DNA of 64,000 nt from DATAAZ01 sp036259875 (GTDB taxonomy: Bacteria > Actinomycetota > Thermoleophilia > Gaiellales > Gaiellaceae). The stretch lies in contig DATAAZ010000026.1 of the NCBI GenBank assembly GCA_036259875.1, positions 32,777-96,776 on the forward strand. The letters run 5' to 3'. Shown piece after piece: positions 33,809-43,001 of this stretch. Position numbers and translations under genes: made by a program. The notes beneath the pieces were generated by a model that saw nothing but the letters and a program-made list of their open reading frames with translations, was not told where the DNA came from and made no database searches. Every line of letters begins with the position of its first letter. The first letter of the stretch is position 1.

Positions 33809-34900
33809 GTGAACGGATTGCGAAAGCTGCCGTGGCTCGCCTTACTCCTTGCGAGCCTCGCGCTTGCCGTCGGCACGGCGGCATGCGGCGGCGACGACGG
33901 AGACGAGGGTAACGGCGGAGCCGCGGCCGAGACAGGCGAAGGTGGCGGGGAGCAGGAAGCGATCAAGGTCGGGCTCGTCAGCGACACCGGCGGTCTCGAC
34001 GACCGAGGCTTCAACGAGTTCTCGATCAACGGCCTCGAGCGCGCCGAGGAGGAGCTCAGCGTCGACGGTCGCGTCTACGAGTCGAGATCCGCGGACGACT
34101 ACCTCCCGAACCTGACGGCGGCGGCGGAGGACGGCAGCAACCTGGTCGTCGCGGTCGGGTTCCTCCTCGGTCATTCCGTCAGTGAAGCTGCCGCGGAGTA
34201 CACGGAGGTCAACTTCGCCGGCGTTGACAACTTCTACGGCGAAGAGCCGGACTGCGGGGAAGATCCCGACCCGCCGTGCGTTCGACCCAACACGCTGGGG
34301 CTCATCTACCCCTCGGAGGAGCCGGGATACCTGGCGGGGATCGTCGCCGCGATGATGACGAAGACGGGAACCGTCTCGACCGTCGGCGGCGAGAAGATCC
34401 CGCCCGTCGACAACTGGATCGCCGGCTTTCAGCAGGCGATCAAGGACACGAAGCCGAGCGTCAAGATGCTGAACCAGTACTCGCAAGACTTCGTCGACCC
34501 GGCGAAGTGCAAGGAGATCGCTCTTGACCAGATCCGGCAGGGCTCGGACATCGTCTTCCAGGTGGCGGGCAAGTGCGGCCTCGGCGCGATCGACGCCGCG
34601 TGCGAGGAGGGGAAGATGGCGATCGGCGTGGACGCCGACCAGTCCGCAGCGGGCGACTGTGTCATCACGAGCGCCCTGAAGCCGCTTGAAACATCCGTCT
34701 TCGACGTGATCCAGCGGGCGCAAGAGGGCAGGTTCGAAGGCGGCCAGAACCTCGTGTTCAGCGTCCAGGATTACCCGGAGGCCGACCTCCTCGCCCCCTT
34801 CGCCGACGCGGTCCCGCAGAACGTCCGCGATGCGGTCGCCGCGGCGCAGGAGAAGCTGATCAGCGGAGAGATCGACCCGCCCGCGGAGCTGGGCAAGTAG
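33809..34900 (+). CDS. BMP-family nucleoside-binding lipoprotein
   Basis: A 363-aa substrate-binding protein of the basic membrane protein (PnrA-like) family. The signal peptide ends in a lipobox-like VGTAACGG with an acidic linker, so it is lipid-anchored outside the membrane. IKVGLVSDTGGLDDRGFNEF is the family start. The ABC ATPase and two permeases follow, and a nucleoside hydrolase lies upstream, all consistent with nucleoside uptake. Start GTG 33809 has GGGAGG upstream. Confidence 0.92.
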   Translation: MNGLRKLPWLALLLASLALAVGTAACGGDDGDEGNGGAAAETGEGGGEQEAIKVGLVSDTGGLDDRGFNEFSINGLERAEEELSVDGRVYESRSADDYLPNLTAAAEDGSNLVVAVGFLLGHSVSEAAAEYTEVNFAGVDNFYGEEPDCGEDPDPPCVRPNTLGLIYPSEEPGYLAGIVAAMMTKTGTVSTVGGEKIPPVDNWIAGFQQAIKDTKPSVKMLNQYSQDFVDPAKCKEIALDQIRQGSDIVFQVAGKCGLGAIDAACEEGKMAIGVDADQSAAGDCVITSALKPLETSVFDVIQRAQEGRFEGGQNLVFSVQDYPEADLLAPFADAVPQNVRDAVAAAQEKLISGEIDPPAELGK

Positions 34901-34906
34901 GCGTAA

Positions 34907-34934
34907 AAAGGGGCGGGCCGACGCCCGCCCCTTT
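34907..34934 (+). terminator. 12-bp GC hairpin between binding protein and transporter genes
   Basis: AAAGGGGCGGGC (34907-34918) pairs perfectly with GCCCGCCCCTTT (34923-34934), loop CGAC, with no T tract. It probably stabilises the BMP message end or partially terminates, giving more binding protein than transporter. The last T starts TACCCT (34934-34939), a -10-like box 8 nt before the ATPase ATG. Confidence 0.65.
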
Positions 34935-34947
34935 ACCCTTCGCGACG

Positions 34948-36468
34948 ATGGAAGACGCTTCGCTTCTCGAGCTGAAGGGGATCACGAAGCGGTTTCCCGG
35001 CGTGGTCGCGAACGACCGCGTCGACTTGGATCTACGGCGCGGCGAGGTCCATGCGCTCCTCGGCGAGAACGGCGCCGGCAAGTCGACGCTGGTGAACATC
35101 CTGTACGGCCTCTACCACCCCGATGACGGCGAGATCCGGCTCGAGGGGCGGCCGGTACGAATCAACTCTCCGAGCGACGCGATCCGGCTCGGGATCGGGA
35201 TGGTGCACCAGCATTTCATGCTGATCCCGGTGATGACCGTCGCGGAGAACATCGTCCTCGCGACCGAGCCCACGAAGGGACCGCTCCTCGACCTCAAGGC
35301 CGCGGAGGAGCGGGTGTCGAAGCTCTCGCGCGACTACGGGCTCGCTGTCCGACCGGAGGCGACGGTGGACCGGATCGGCGTCGGGCAACAGCAGCGCGTC
35401 GAGATCCTGAAGGCCCTCTACCGCGGCGCCGAGATCCTCATCCTCGACGAGCCGACGGCCGTCCTGACACCCCAGGAGGCGGCCGAGCTCTTCGCGATCA
35501 TTCGCTCGCTCACGGAGCAAGGAAAATCGATCGTCTTCATCAGCCACAAGCTGAACGAGGTGCTCGAGATCGCCGACCGGATCACCGTCCTCCGCCGGGG
35601 CCGGAGGGTCGACACGGTCCCCCGTGAGGGTGCGACCGAAGGAGGCCTTGCACGGCTGATGGTCGGACGGGATGTCGTCCTTCGCGTCGAGAAGTCTCCC
35701 GCCCGGCCGCGGGAGCCGCTGCTCAGCGTCGAAGACCTCGTCGTCCTCGACGAACGAGGCCTCGAGGCAGTGCGAGGCGTATCGTTCGACGTCCGCGCCG
35801 CAGAGATCGTTGGAATCGCGGGCGTCGATGGGAACGGCCAATCGGAGCTGATCGACGCGATCGCGGGGCTCCGGAAGCCCGCGGGCGGCAGGATCCGCGT
35901 CGGCGGCAACGACGTGACGAGCGAGGGCGCCCGCGAGCGTCTCGACGCGGGGCTCGGCCATATCCCGGAGGACCGCCAGCTCCGCGGGCTGGTGCTCGAC
36001 TTCAGCCTCGCCGAGAACATCGCGCTCCACGACTTCCGGAAGCCGCCCGACTCCCGCTGGGGCTGGCTCTACCCGCGCCGGATGATCGAGCGCGCGCGGG
36101 AGTGCCTGCGCGCGTTCGACGTGCGCGGCGGCGGCCCCGAGACGGTGGCGGCGGCGCTCTCGGGCGGGAACCAGCAGAAGGTCGTCGTCGCCCGTGAGAT
36201 ATCACGCGACCCGCGCGTCCTGGTTGCCGCGCAGCCGACGCGCGGCGTTGACGTCGGCGCGATCGAGTTCGTTCACAAGCGCCTCGTTCAAGAACGCGAC
36301 GAGGGCAAGGCGATCCTCCTCATCTCGCTCGAGCTCGACGAGATTCTCTCGCTCGCCGACCGGATCCTCGTCATGTACGAGGGCCGCATCGTCGGCGAGT
36401 ACGCACCGGACGTCTCCGAGCAGGAGCTCGGCATCGCGATGACCGGCGGGCGGCGAGAGGCCGCCTAG
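34948..36468 (+). CDS. Nucleoside ABC transporter ATPase (two ABC domains)
   Basis: A 506-aa tandem ABC ATPase. Domain 1 has Walker A GENGAGKST, Q-loop MVHQHFML, GVGQQQRVEI and ILDEPTAVLTPQEA. Domain 2 has the degenerate P-loop GVDGNGQSELIDAIAG and LSGGNQQKVVVAREI. In its Walker B region the sequence reads VAAQPTRGVDVGA. This is the pattern of BMP-linked nucleoside (and ribose-type) importers. It lies 47 nt after the binding protein. Confidence 0.94.
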   Translation: MEDASLLELKGITKRFPGVVANDRVDLDLRRGEVHALLGENGAGKSTLVNILYGLYHPDDGEIRLEGRPVRINSPSDAIRLGIGMVHQHFMLIPVMTVAENIVLATEPTKGPLLDLKAAEERVSKLSRDYGLAVRPEATVDRIGVGQQQRVEILKALYRGAEILILDEPTAVLTPQEAAELFAIIRSLTEQGKSIVFISHKLNEVLEIADRITVLRRGRRVDTVPREGATEGGLARLMVGRDVVLRVEKSPARPREPLLSVEDLVVLDERGLEAVRGVSFDVRAAEIVGIAGVDGNGQSELIDAIAGLRKPAGGRIRVGGNDVTSEGARERLDAGLGHIPEDRQLRGLVLDFSLAENIALHDFRKPPDSRWGWLYPRRMIERARECLRAFDVRGGGPETVAAALSGGNQQKVVVAREISRDPRVLVAAQPTRGVDVGAIEFVHKRLVQERDEGKAILLISLELDEILSLADRILVMYEGRIVGEYAPDVSEQELGIAMTGGRREAA

Positions 36469-36477
36469 CAGCCCGCG

Positions 36478-37665
36478 ATGGCGCACGACCCGGACGCCAC
36501 CGCCCCGGCGACGCTCACGCAATGGTTCGCAACGCGGGCCGGCGGGATCATCACGCCGATCGCGGCCACCATCCTCGCCTTCGTGATCGGCGGGCTCGTC
36601 GTCCTCATCGCCGGAAGTAATCCCCTCAGCGCCTACAAGGCGATCTTCGAGGGGACGGGGCTGAGCTGGTTCCTTCCGTGGGTGCAGGGCGACGACCGAA
36701 CAGCCGCCGCCCGCGACCTCCAGCAGACGCTGCTCGTCATGACGCCGCTCATGCTGACGGCGGTCGCCGTCGCGTTCGCGTTCCGGTCAGGGCTCTTCAA
36801 CATCGGCGGCCAGGGTCAGTACTGGGTCGGATTGATCGCGGCGCTGTGGATCGGGACGCACTTCGAGGGCACGCCACGGCCCGTCCACGTCGTTCTCGCG
36901 GTCGTCGGGGGGATCCTCGCGGGCGCGATCTGGGGCGGAATCGCCGGCGTCCTCAAGGCGACCGTCGGGGCTCACGAGGTGATCTCGACGATCATGCTGA
37001 ACTGGATCGCGATCTACGGCGGGATCTACCTCTTCGAGCGGGGCGGTCCGCTCCAGGGTGGTCAGCCCGCGCTTCCGCGGTCGTTCGAGGTCTTCGAGTC
37101 GGCTCACATTCCGGAAATCTGGGGCCGCCTCCAGGCGCTCCACGCCGGCATCTTCGTCGCGCTTGTCGCGGTCGTCGTCTACCACTTCCTCCTCAACCGG
37201 ACGACGCTCGGGTTTGAGATCCGAGCGGTCGGGTTCAACCCGGAGGCCGCCCGCTACGGAGGAATCTCTGTCGCGAGGAACTACTTTCTCGCGCTCGCGA
37301 TCTCCGGCGCCTTCGCCGGTCTCGCGGGCTCGCTCGACATCCTCGGGTTCAGGCACGCGATCAGCACGAGCGACTTCTTCACGAACCAGGTGGGTTTCAC
37401 CGGCATCGCCGTCGCGCTCCTCGGGCGGAACAAGGCGGTGGGAATCCTGTTCGCCGCGCTCCTCTTCGCCGCCCTCCAGGTGGGGACCTCGAGCCGCCAG
37501 CTCGATCCGGAGGTCTTCAACCCCGCGCTCGCGAGCGACCTCGCGACGATGATCCAGGCGCTCGTCATCTTCTTCGTCGGAGCCGAGGTGCTGGTCGTCT
37601 ACGCGTGGCGCCTACGGCGGTTGCTCCCCGGGCGTCGTAGCGCCAAGGAGGAGCTTCCGGCGTGA
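36478..37665 (+). CDS. Nucleoside ABC transporter permease 1
   Basis: A 395-aa inner-membrane permease with about ten hydrophobic segments. It carries the BPD_transp_2 blocks AFRSGLFNIGGQGQYWVG and GAHEVISTIMLNWIAIYGG, typical of the larger permease of BMP-type importers. The last 4 nt overlap the second permease gene. Confidence 0.92.
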   Translation: MAHDPDATAPATLTQWFATRAGGIITPIAATILAFVIGGLVVLIAGSNPLSAYKAIFEGTGLSWFLPWVQGDDRTAAARDLQQTLLVMTPLMLTAVAVAFAFRSGLFNIGGQGQYWVGLIAALWIGTHFEGTPRPVHVVLAVVGGILAGAIWGGIAGVLKATVGAHEVISTIMLNWIAIYGGIYLFERGGPLQGGQPALPRSFEVFESAHIPEIWGRLQALHAGIFVALVAVVVYHFLLNRTTLGFEIRAVGFNPEAARYGGISVARNYFLALAISGAFAGLAGSLDILGFRHAISTSDFFTNQVGFTGIAVALLGRNKAVGILFAALLFAALQVGTSSRQLDPEVFNPALASDLATMIQALVIFFVGAEVLVVYAWRLRRLLPGRRSAKEELPA

Positions 37666-38882
37666 CCGCCCACGCTCGCGGCGCCGTTGCGCAGAACGGG
37701 TTGCGCCGGCTTGCAGAGCCGCGCTCGCTCGCGGTCGCGGGCGTCGCCTTCGGGCTCCTGGCGTTCTGGATTGCGGCACCGCCGTGGACCGTGCGCGCCG
37801 TCGGCGTTCCGGTCGCGCTGGGGATGGCCGCGGTCGCGTGCGGCATTGCCGTTATCCCACGCGGCGAGAAGAAGCTCGGCTTGTGGGCGGTAGCCGTCGG
37901 CATCGCCGGCGCGCTCGCGGCGCTCTGGCTGCAAAGCCGGGACGTGGACACGATCAACAACGTCCTCACAGCCGGGCTTTTCGCCGCCACGCTCCGCTTC
38001 GCGACCCCGCTCGCGTTTGCCGCGATCGGCGGCATCTTTTCCGAACGCTCCGGCGTCGTGAACATCGGCCTCGAAGGGATGATGCTCGTAGGCGCCTTCT
38101 TCGCGATCTTGGGGGCGCTCTGGAGCGGAACCTGGGTCGTCGGGATCCTGACGGCGATGGTGTTCGGCGGCCTGCTCGCGCTCGTCCACGCGTTCTTCTC
38201 GATCCATTTGCGCGCCGACCAGATCGTCAGCGGATTCGCCGTGAACCTCCTCGCGCTCGGCCTGACCGGCTTCCTCTTCAGCGAGCTCTACCCCGGCGGG
38301 ATCCAGGACGACGTCTCGCGCGTGCCCGACGTCGAGCTCCGATTCCTGTACGACGTCCCCGTCGTGGGCGACTTTCTCGGCGACGTGTTCGGGTCTCTCA
38401 ACCTCTTGGTGTGGGTCCTGTTCGGGGTCGTGATCCTGTCGTACATCGTCCTCTTCAAGACGCCGATCGGCCTTCGCATCCGCTCCGTCGGCGAGCATCC
38501 GAGGGCGGCCGAGACCGTGGGCATCTCGGTGTACGGCGTCCGCTACGCGGCGGTGATCCTGTCCGGGGTCCTGGCCGCTCTCGGCGGCGCGTTTCTCTCC
38601 CTCGGATTCGTAGGCACGTTCGCGGAGAACATGACGAGCGGGCGCGGGTTCATCGCGCTCGCGGCGGTGATCTTCGGGAAGTGGCGACCGGGGTGGGCGT
38701 TTGCGGCGACGCTTCTCTTCGGGTTCGGGTTTGCGCTCGCGATCCCGCTCCAGCGAGAGGCGGATGTCTCGGCCAGCCTCATCTCGACGCTCCCGTACGT
38801 GCTCACGCTCGTCGCGCTCGTGGGGCTGATCGGCCGCTCGGTCCCGCCGGCGGCCGTCGGCCGCCCGTACGTCAAGCAGTAG
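37662..38882 (+). CDS. Nucleoside ABC transporter permease 2
   Basis: A 406-aa permease, heterodimer partner of the preceding one. Family blocks: FSERSGVVNIGLEGMMLVGA, LRADQIVSGFAVNLLALGLT and the EAA-like cytoplasmic loop GLRIRSVGEHPRAAETVGI. An extra N-terminal pair of helices (about residues 20-85) precedes the conserved core. It is the last gene of the importer operon. Confidence 0.92.
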   Translation: MTAHARGAVAQNGLRRLAEPRSLAVAGVAFGLLAFWIAAPPWTVRAVGVPVALGMAAVACGIAVIPRGEKKLGLWAVAVGIAGALAALWLQSRDVDTINNVLTAGLFAATLRFATPLAFAAIGGIFSERSGVVNIGLEGMMLVGAFFAILGALWSGTWVVGILTAMVFGGLLALVHAFFSIHLRADQIVSGFAVNLLALGLTGFLFSELYPGGIQDDVSRVPDVELRFLYDVPVVGDFLGDVFGSLNLLVWVLFGVVILSYIVLFKTPIGLRIRSVGEHPRAAETVGISVYGVRYAAVILSGVLAALGGAFLSLGFVGTFAENMTSGRGFIALAAVIFGKWRPGWAFAATLLFGFGFALAIPLQREADVSASLISTLPYVLTLVALVGLIGRSVPPAAVGRPYVKQ

Positions 38883-38885
38883 GGC

Positions 38886-38891
38886 TACAGT
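38886..38891 (+). promoter_or_regulatory. -10 box TACAGT, leaderless start of the small membrane protein
   Basis: TACAGT (TANNNT) lies 7 nt before GTG 38899. No ribosome site. Confidence 0.5.
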
Positions 38892-38898
38892 CGGGGGC

Positions 38899-39249
38899 GT
38901 GCCCGTGCGGAACGTCAGCGCCGTGTCGTCCTTCCTGCTCGCCCTCCTTGCCCTCGGGATCCTCGCGGCGGCCGCCTACGCGGCGCGCGAGCTCCCGGAG
39001 ATCAGCTGGTTCGAGGCGGCGACGGCCGTCCCCGTAGCCGGGCTCCTCGCGTTCTTCGCGCTCGCGCTCGCGACCCGCGCGCGCGCCGTCCACCAGCGAA
39101 CGCTCGGCCGCGCGGGGGGCGACGGGCTCGCGCGCACCGCGCGGGGGATCGGGATCCTCATCCTTCTCGTCGTGGCGACCGCCGCGCTCGCGCTCGCCGT
39201 CTTCGGCGTTCTCGTCGCGACCGACGGACTCACACGCGCTCCGTGGTGA
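38899..39249 (+). CDS. Small integral membrane protein of unknown function
   Basis: A 116-aa protein with three hydrophobic helices (about 8-28, 40-60, 85-108) and a short basic loop, RARAVHQRTLGRAGG. No family recognised. The GTG start follows a -10 box by 7 nt. It precedes rodZ, whose product is also a membrane-anchored morphology protein; a link is speculative. Confidence 0.65.
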   Translation: MPVRNVSAVSSFLLALLALGILAAAAYAARELPEISWFEAATAVPVAGLLAFFALALATRARAVHQRTLGRAGGDGLARTARGIGILILLVVATAALALAVFGVLVATDGLTRAPW

Positions 39250-39267
39250 TCCGTGCGAGGCAGGGGC

Positions 39268-39316
39268 TACAATCCCCGACTCTGACCGCCGCCGTGAGGG
39301 AGCGCAGCGCCCTCAC
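39268..39316 (+). promoter_or_regulatory. rodZ promoter and leader hairpin
   Basis: TACAAT at 39268-39273 is a strong -10 box; a start about 7 nt later gives a leader of roughly 60 nt. The leader contains GTGAGGG (39294-39300) pairing with CCCTCAC (39310-39316). The rodZ start GTG 39340 overlaps a TAG as TAGTG. Confidence 0.45.
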
Positions 39317-39339
39317 CGACCCCCGGAAGTGGGGACGTA

Positions 39340-40038
39340 GTGTTCGAGATCGGTAACAGCCTGCGGGAAGCAAGGCTCCGGCAGGGCCTCGACCTCGCCC
39401 GTGTCGAGGACGACACGAAGATCCGTGCGAAGTACCTGCAAGCGCTCGAGGACGAGCGTTTCGACGTCCTGCCCGCGGAGACGTACGTCAAGGGCTTCCT
39501 CCGGACGTACGCGGAGTACCTCGGGCTCGACGGTCAGCTCTACGTCGACGAGTTCAACTCGCGCTTCGCCGCGTCCGAGGAGCCGCTCGTGGCGAGCGCG
39601 CCGCCCGCCCGCCGCCCGCGCGGCCGGCCGGGAGAGTCGAGCTTCGTCGTCGTCGCGCTCGCGGGGATCGTCGCCGTCGCCATCCTCTTCGTCGTCGCCT
39701 TCGCGTTCAGGGACGGGGAGCCGGCCCGGCCGTCCGGCGAGGCGGCGGGGCAGGCGACGCCTCCCGCGGCGGCTGCGTCGATGACGCTCGAGCTCCGGGC
39801 GGCGCGGGCGCCATGTCGAATCACGGTGCGCGCCGGGAGGGCGACCGGCGAGACGCTGATCGCCGGAACGCTTCGCAAGGGCGAGCGGCAACGCTGGATT
39901 GGCCGCCGGTTCTCACTCCACTTCCCGGGCAGGCCCTGCGCGAGCCTGCAGGTGACGGTGGACGGCCGGCGCGTCCGGCTCCCCGCCGGAGCGACCACCG
40001 TCAGCGTGACCTCCCGCGGCGCCACCGAGCTCGGTTGA
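39340..40038 (+). CDS. RodZ-like HTH membrane protein
   Basis: A 232-aa protein with an N-terminal Xre-type helix-turn-helix (IGNSLREARLRQGLDLARVE, KYLQALEDERFDVLPAETYV), one membrane helix (about residues 100-122) and an extracytoplasmic beta-rich domain. This is the HTH_25/DUF4115 architecture of RodZ, which links MreB to the envelope; in actinobacteria it is found before the cinA-recA region, as here. Start GTG 39340. Confidence 0.85.
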   Translation: MFEIGNSLREARLRQGLDLARVEDDTKIRAKYLQALEDERFDVLPAETYVKGFLRTYAEYLGLDGQLYVDEFNSRFAASEEPLVASAPPARRPRGRPGESSFVVVALAGIVAVAILFVVAFAFRDGEPARPSGEAAGQATPPAAAASMTLELRAARAPCRITVRAGRATGETLIAGTLRKGERQRWIGRRFSLHFPGRPCASLQVTVDGRRVRLPAGATTVSVTSRGATELG

Positions 40039-41336
40039 CCGACCGGCCGCGGGCCGCGGTCCTCCTCACCGGAAGCGAGCTCGTTCGCGGGGCGAAGGCG
40101 GACGCGAACGGAGCGTTCCTCGCGCGCGAGCTTACGCGGCTCGGACTCGAGCCTTCGCGGCTCGCCCTCGTCGGCGACCGTGTCGACGAGCTGGAAACCG
40201 CCCTTCGCGAGGCGCTCGCAGCCGACCTCTGCATCGTGTCCGGCGGCCTGGGGCCGACGCACGACGACCGAACGGTCGAGCTCCTCGCCCACGTGACCGG
40301 GAAGCGCGTCGTCGTCGATGCCGCGCTCGCGCGCGAGATCGAAGCCGTCGCGCGCGGGATCGCGGAGCGGCTCACCCGTCCGTACGCGGACTTCGCCGCC
40401 GGTGTTCGCAAGCAGGCCTCCCTTCCCGAAGGCGCCGTCTCGCTGGGCTTGGCCGGCACGGCGCCCGCGCTCGTCCTCGAGCACGCGGGTGCCGTCGCCG
40501 TCGCGCTGCCGGGGCCGCCCGCCGAGCTGCGGCGTCTCTGGCCGGCGGCGCTCGCAAGCGAGCCGGTCCGGCGCGTCCTGGCGCGTGCCGCGCGCCGCGA
40601 GCATCGCGTCCTTCGCTTCTTCGGGCCAAGCGAGTCGGCCGTCGCACGCGCGCTCGACGAGGCGGGCGGCGAGACCGGCGGGCTCGAGGTGACGGTCTGC
40701 GCCGCCGACCTCGAGATCCAGGTGGACGTGTTCGCGCCCGCCGGCGCCGCGCCGCGTGCCGATTCGCTCGTGAAGGCGCTCCGAGCCCGTTTCGGGGACG
40801 ACCTCTTCGCGGAGGACGAGCGGAACGTCGCAGAGCTCGTCCTCGAGCACTGCCGCGCGCTCCGCCTCGCGCTCGCGACGGCGGAGTCGTGCACGGGCGG
40901 GCTCGTCGGCGCCCGCCTGAAGGACGTTCCCGGGGCGAGCGACGTCTACGTCGGCGGCGTCGTCGCGTACGCGAACGACGTCAAGGCGGGCGCGGTCGGC
41001 GTCCCCGAGGAGGTCCTCATCGCTCACGGCGCCGTCTCCGCCGAGGCCGCGCGGGCGATGGCCCACGGCGTTCGCGACGTGCTCGGGGCGGACGTGGCGC
41101 TCGCGGTGACGGGCGTCGCGGGGCCCGGGGGCGGCACGCCGGCGAAGCCGGTCGGGCTCGTCTTCCTCCATGCCGTCTCGCCCGAGGGCGAGCTCGCGCG
41201 AGAATTTCGACTCCCCGGCGAGCGAACCGAGATCCGGGCGCGCGCGACCGTCGCCGCTTTGCATCTCCTTCGCGTGCTTCTGACCCGTTCCGCGCACGGT
41301 CTGCGCGCCCACGCCGCCTACCGTGGAAGGCGGTGA
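40035..41336 (+). CDS. cinA: CinA: ADP-ribose pyrophosphatase-like / nicotinamide-nucleotide amidase
   Basis: A 433-aa two-domain protein. The N-terminal molybdopterin-binding-like (COG1058) half has LLTGSELVRGAKADANGAFL and VSGGLGPTHDDRTVE. The C-terminal PncC domain, which deamidates NMN, has AESCTGGLVGARL, YANDVK and VTGVAGPGGGTPAKPVGLV. Both halves look intact. The start TTG 40035 overlaps the upstream stop, and thpR overlaps its end; cinA-thpR-recA is a conserved string. Confidence 0.93.
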   Translation: MTDRPRAAVLLTGSELVRGAKADANGAFLARELTRLGLEPSRLALVGDRVDELETALREALAADLCIVSGGLGPTHDDRTVELLAHVTGKRVVVDAALAREIEAVARGIAERLTRPYADFAAGVRKQASLPEGAVSLGLAGTAPALVLEHAGAVAVALPGPPAELRRLWPAALASEPVRRVLARAARREHRVLRFFGPSESAVARALDEAGGETGGLEVTVCAADLEIQVDVFAPAGAAPRADSLVKALRARFGDDLFAEDERNVAELVLEHCRALRLALATAESCTGGLVGARLKDVPGASDVYVGGVVAYANDVKAGAVGVPEEVLIAHGAVSAEAARAMAHGVRDVLGADVALAVTGVAGPGGGTPAKPVGLVFLHAVSPEGELAREFRLPGERTEIRARATVAALHLLRVLLTRSAHGLRAHAAYRGRR

Positions 41337-41865
41337 ACGCCTCCGTCTCTTCCTCGCGCTTCCGCTCCCCGGAAGCGTCGTCGAGCGCCTCGTCGCCTGG
41401 CGAAGCGAGGTGCTCGCCGGCGGGCGCGACGTGCGGACCGTCCCGGCCGCGAACCTCCACGTCACGCTCGCCTTCCTCGGGCACCGCCCCGCGGAGGAGG
41501 TGGCCGGGATCGCCGCGGAGCTCCGCGGCGCGGCCGGGAGAGCCCGCCGCCCCGCCCTTCGGGCCGCGCGCTACCGGGAGACGCGAAACGTCGGGATGCT
41601 CGTCTTCGAGGACGACGGCGGGCACGCCACCCGCCTCGCCGGCGACCTCGCCGCCCGCCTCGAGCGACTGGGCGTGTACGAGCCCGAGACGCGACCGTGG
41701 CTTCCGCACGTCACCGTCGTCCGCTTCCGCCGACCGCCCCGCCTTCGGCCGGATCCGCCCGACCTCGGGCTGGTCAGTCCGTCCGAGGTCGCTCTCTATC
41801 ATTCGGTGCTGCGACGGGCGGGTGCGCAGTACGAGATTCGTGAATCCGTTCCGCTAGGAGGGTAG
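41323..41865 (+). CDS. thpR: RNA 2',3'-cyclic phosphodiesterase (2H family)
   Basis: A 180-aa 2H phosphoesterase opening or ligating 2',3'-cyclic phosphate and 2'-5' RNA ends. Both HxTx motifs are present: NLHVTLAFLG and LPHVTVVRF. RLFLALPLPGSVVERL is the usual start. It overlaps cinA by 14 nt and ends 4 nt before recA. Confidence 0.92.
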   Translation: MEGGERLRLFLALPLPGSVVERLVAWRSEVLAGGRDVRTVPAANLHVTLAFLGHRPAEEVAGIAAELRGAAGRARRPALRAARYRETRNVGMLVFEDDGGHATRLAGDLAARLERLGVYEPETRPWLPHVTVVRFRRPPRLRPDPPDLGLVSPSEVALYHSVLRRAGAQYEIRESVPLGG

Positions 41866-41869
41866 GCAC

Positions 41870-42976
41870 GTGGACCGAGAGCAGGCACTCGACGCCGCGA
41901 TCAGCCAGATCGAGCGGCAGTACGGCAAGGGCTCCGTTATGAAGATGAGCGACCAGGCGCAGGTCGCCATTCCCTCGATCTCGACGGGATCGCTCTCGCT
42001 CGACCTCGCGCTTGGCGTCGGCGGTCTCCCCCGCGGACGGATCATCGAGATCTTCGGCCCCGAGTCGTCCGGGAAGACGACGCTCGTCTACCACGTGATC
42101 GCCGAGGCGCAGCGGCGCGGCGGTATCTGCGCGTTCGTCGACGCCGAGCACGCGATGGACCCGAGCTACGCGCGGCGGATCGGCGTCGACATCGACGACC
42201 TCCTCGTCTCTCAGCCCGACCACGGTGAACAGGCGCTCGAGATCGCCGAGCTCCTCATTCGCTCAGGTGCCCTCGACGTCGTCGCCGTCGACTCGGTCGC
42301 AGCGCTGACGCCCCGCGCCGAGATCGAGGGGGAGATGGGGGACAGCCACGTCGGGCTCCAGGCACGGCTGATGAGCCAGGCCCTTCGCAAGCTGGCCGGG
42401 ACGCTCAACAAGACGGGCACGGTGGCGATCTTCACGAACCAGCTTCGCGAGAAGATCGGGGTCATGTTCGGCAACCCGGAGACGACCCCGGGCGGCCGGG
42501 CGCTCAAGTTCTACTCCTCGATCCGCCTGGACATCCGCCGGATCGAGACGTTGAAGGAGGGCGTGGAGGCGATCGGAAATCGCGTCCGCGTCAAGGTCGT
42601 GAAGAACAAGGTCGCGCCGCCCTTCAAGCAGGCCGAGTTCGACATCATCTACGGCGACGGGATCTCGTGGGAGGGGAGCGTCCTCGACACGGCGCTCGAG
42701 CGGAAGATCGTCCAGAAGTCGGGCTCCTACTTCTCGTACGGCGACGAGCGGCTCGGACAGGGTCGCCAGAACGCAACAGCGTTCCTGCGCGAGCACCCCG
42801 ACGTGACACAGGAGATCCTGCGGGCCGTGCAGGCGCAGGTCGGCGCCGACGCGGTCGTCTCGTCCCGCCTTCTCCCGGCCGCCGAGGGCGAGGACGTCTC
42901 TGCGAACGGCAGATCCGCGGCCGGGAAGGCGGAGAGCGGCGCAGCTTCCGAGGCGACCGAGGTCGCGACGCGGTAG
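41870..42976 (+). CDS. recA: Recombinase RecA
   Basis: A 368-aa recombinase and SOS co-protease. Walker A GPESSGKT is at 63-70, Walker B in LDVVAVDSVAALTPRAE, loop L1 in MGDSHVGLQARLMSQALRKL, and loop L2 in NQLREKIGVMFGNPETTPGG. An acidic/Ser-rich C-terminal tail follows residue 330. GTG 41870 has GGAGGG upstream. No obvious LexA operator (GAAC-N4-GTTY type) was seen just before thpR or recA. Confidence 0.98.
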   Translation: MDREQALDAAISQIERQYGKGSVMKMSDQAQVAIPSISTGSLSLDLALGVGGLPRGRIIEIFGPESSGKTTLVYHVIAEAQRRGGICAFVDAEHAMDPSYARRIGVDIDDLLVSQPDHGEQALEIAELLIRSGALDVVAVDSVAALTPRAEIEGEMGDSHVGLQARLMSQALRKLAGTLNKTGTVAIFTNQLREKIGVMFGNPETTPGGRALKFYSSIRLDIRRIETLKEGVEAIGNRVRVKVVKNKVAPPFKQAEFDIIYGDGISWEGSVLDTALERKIVQKSGSYFSYGDERLGQGRQNATAFLREHPDVTQEILRAVQAQVGADAVVSSRLLPAAEGEDVSANGRSAAGKAESGAASEATEVATR

Positions 42977-43001
42977 GGGCCGGCTGCCGGAGCTAACCGC
43001 G

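Noticed and set aside
33789..33812. Seven-codon ORF (MQTREVS) ending on the BMP start codon
   Set aside because: It lies 24 nt after the candidate -10 box and contains a good GGGAGG ribosome site for BMP itself, so a coupled leader ORF is not needed.
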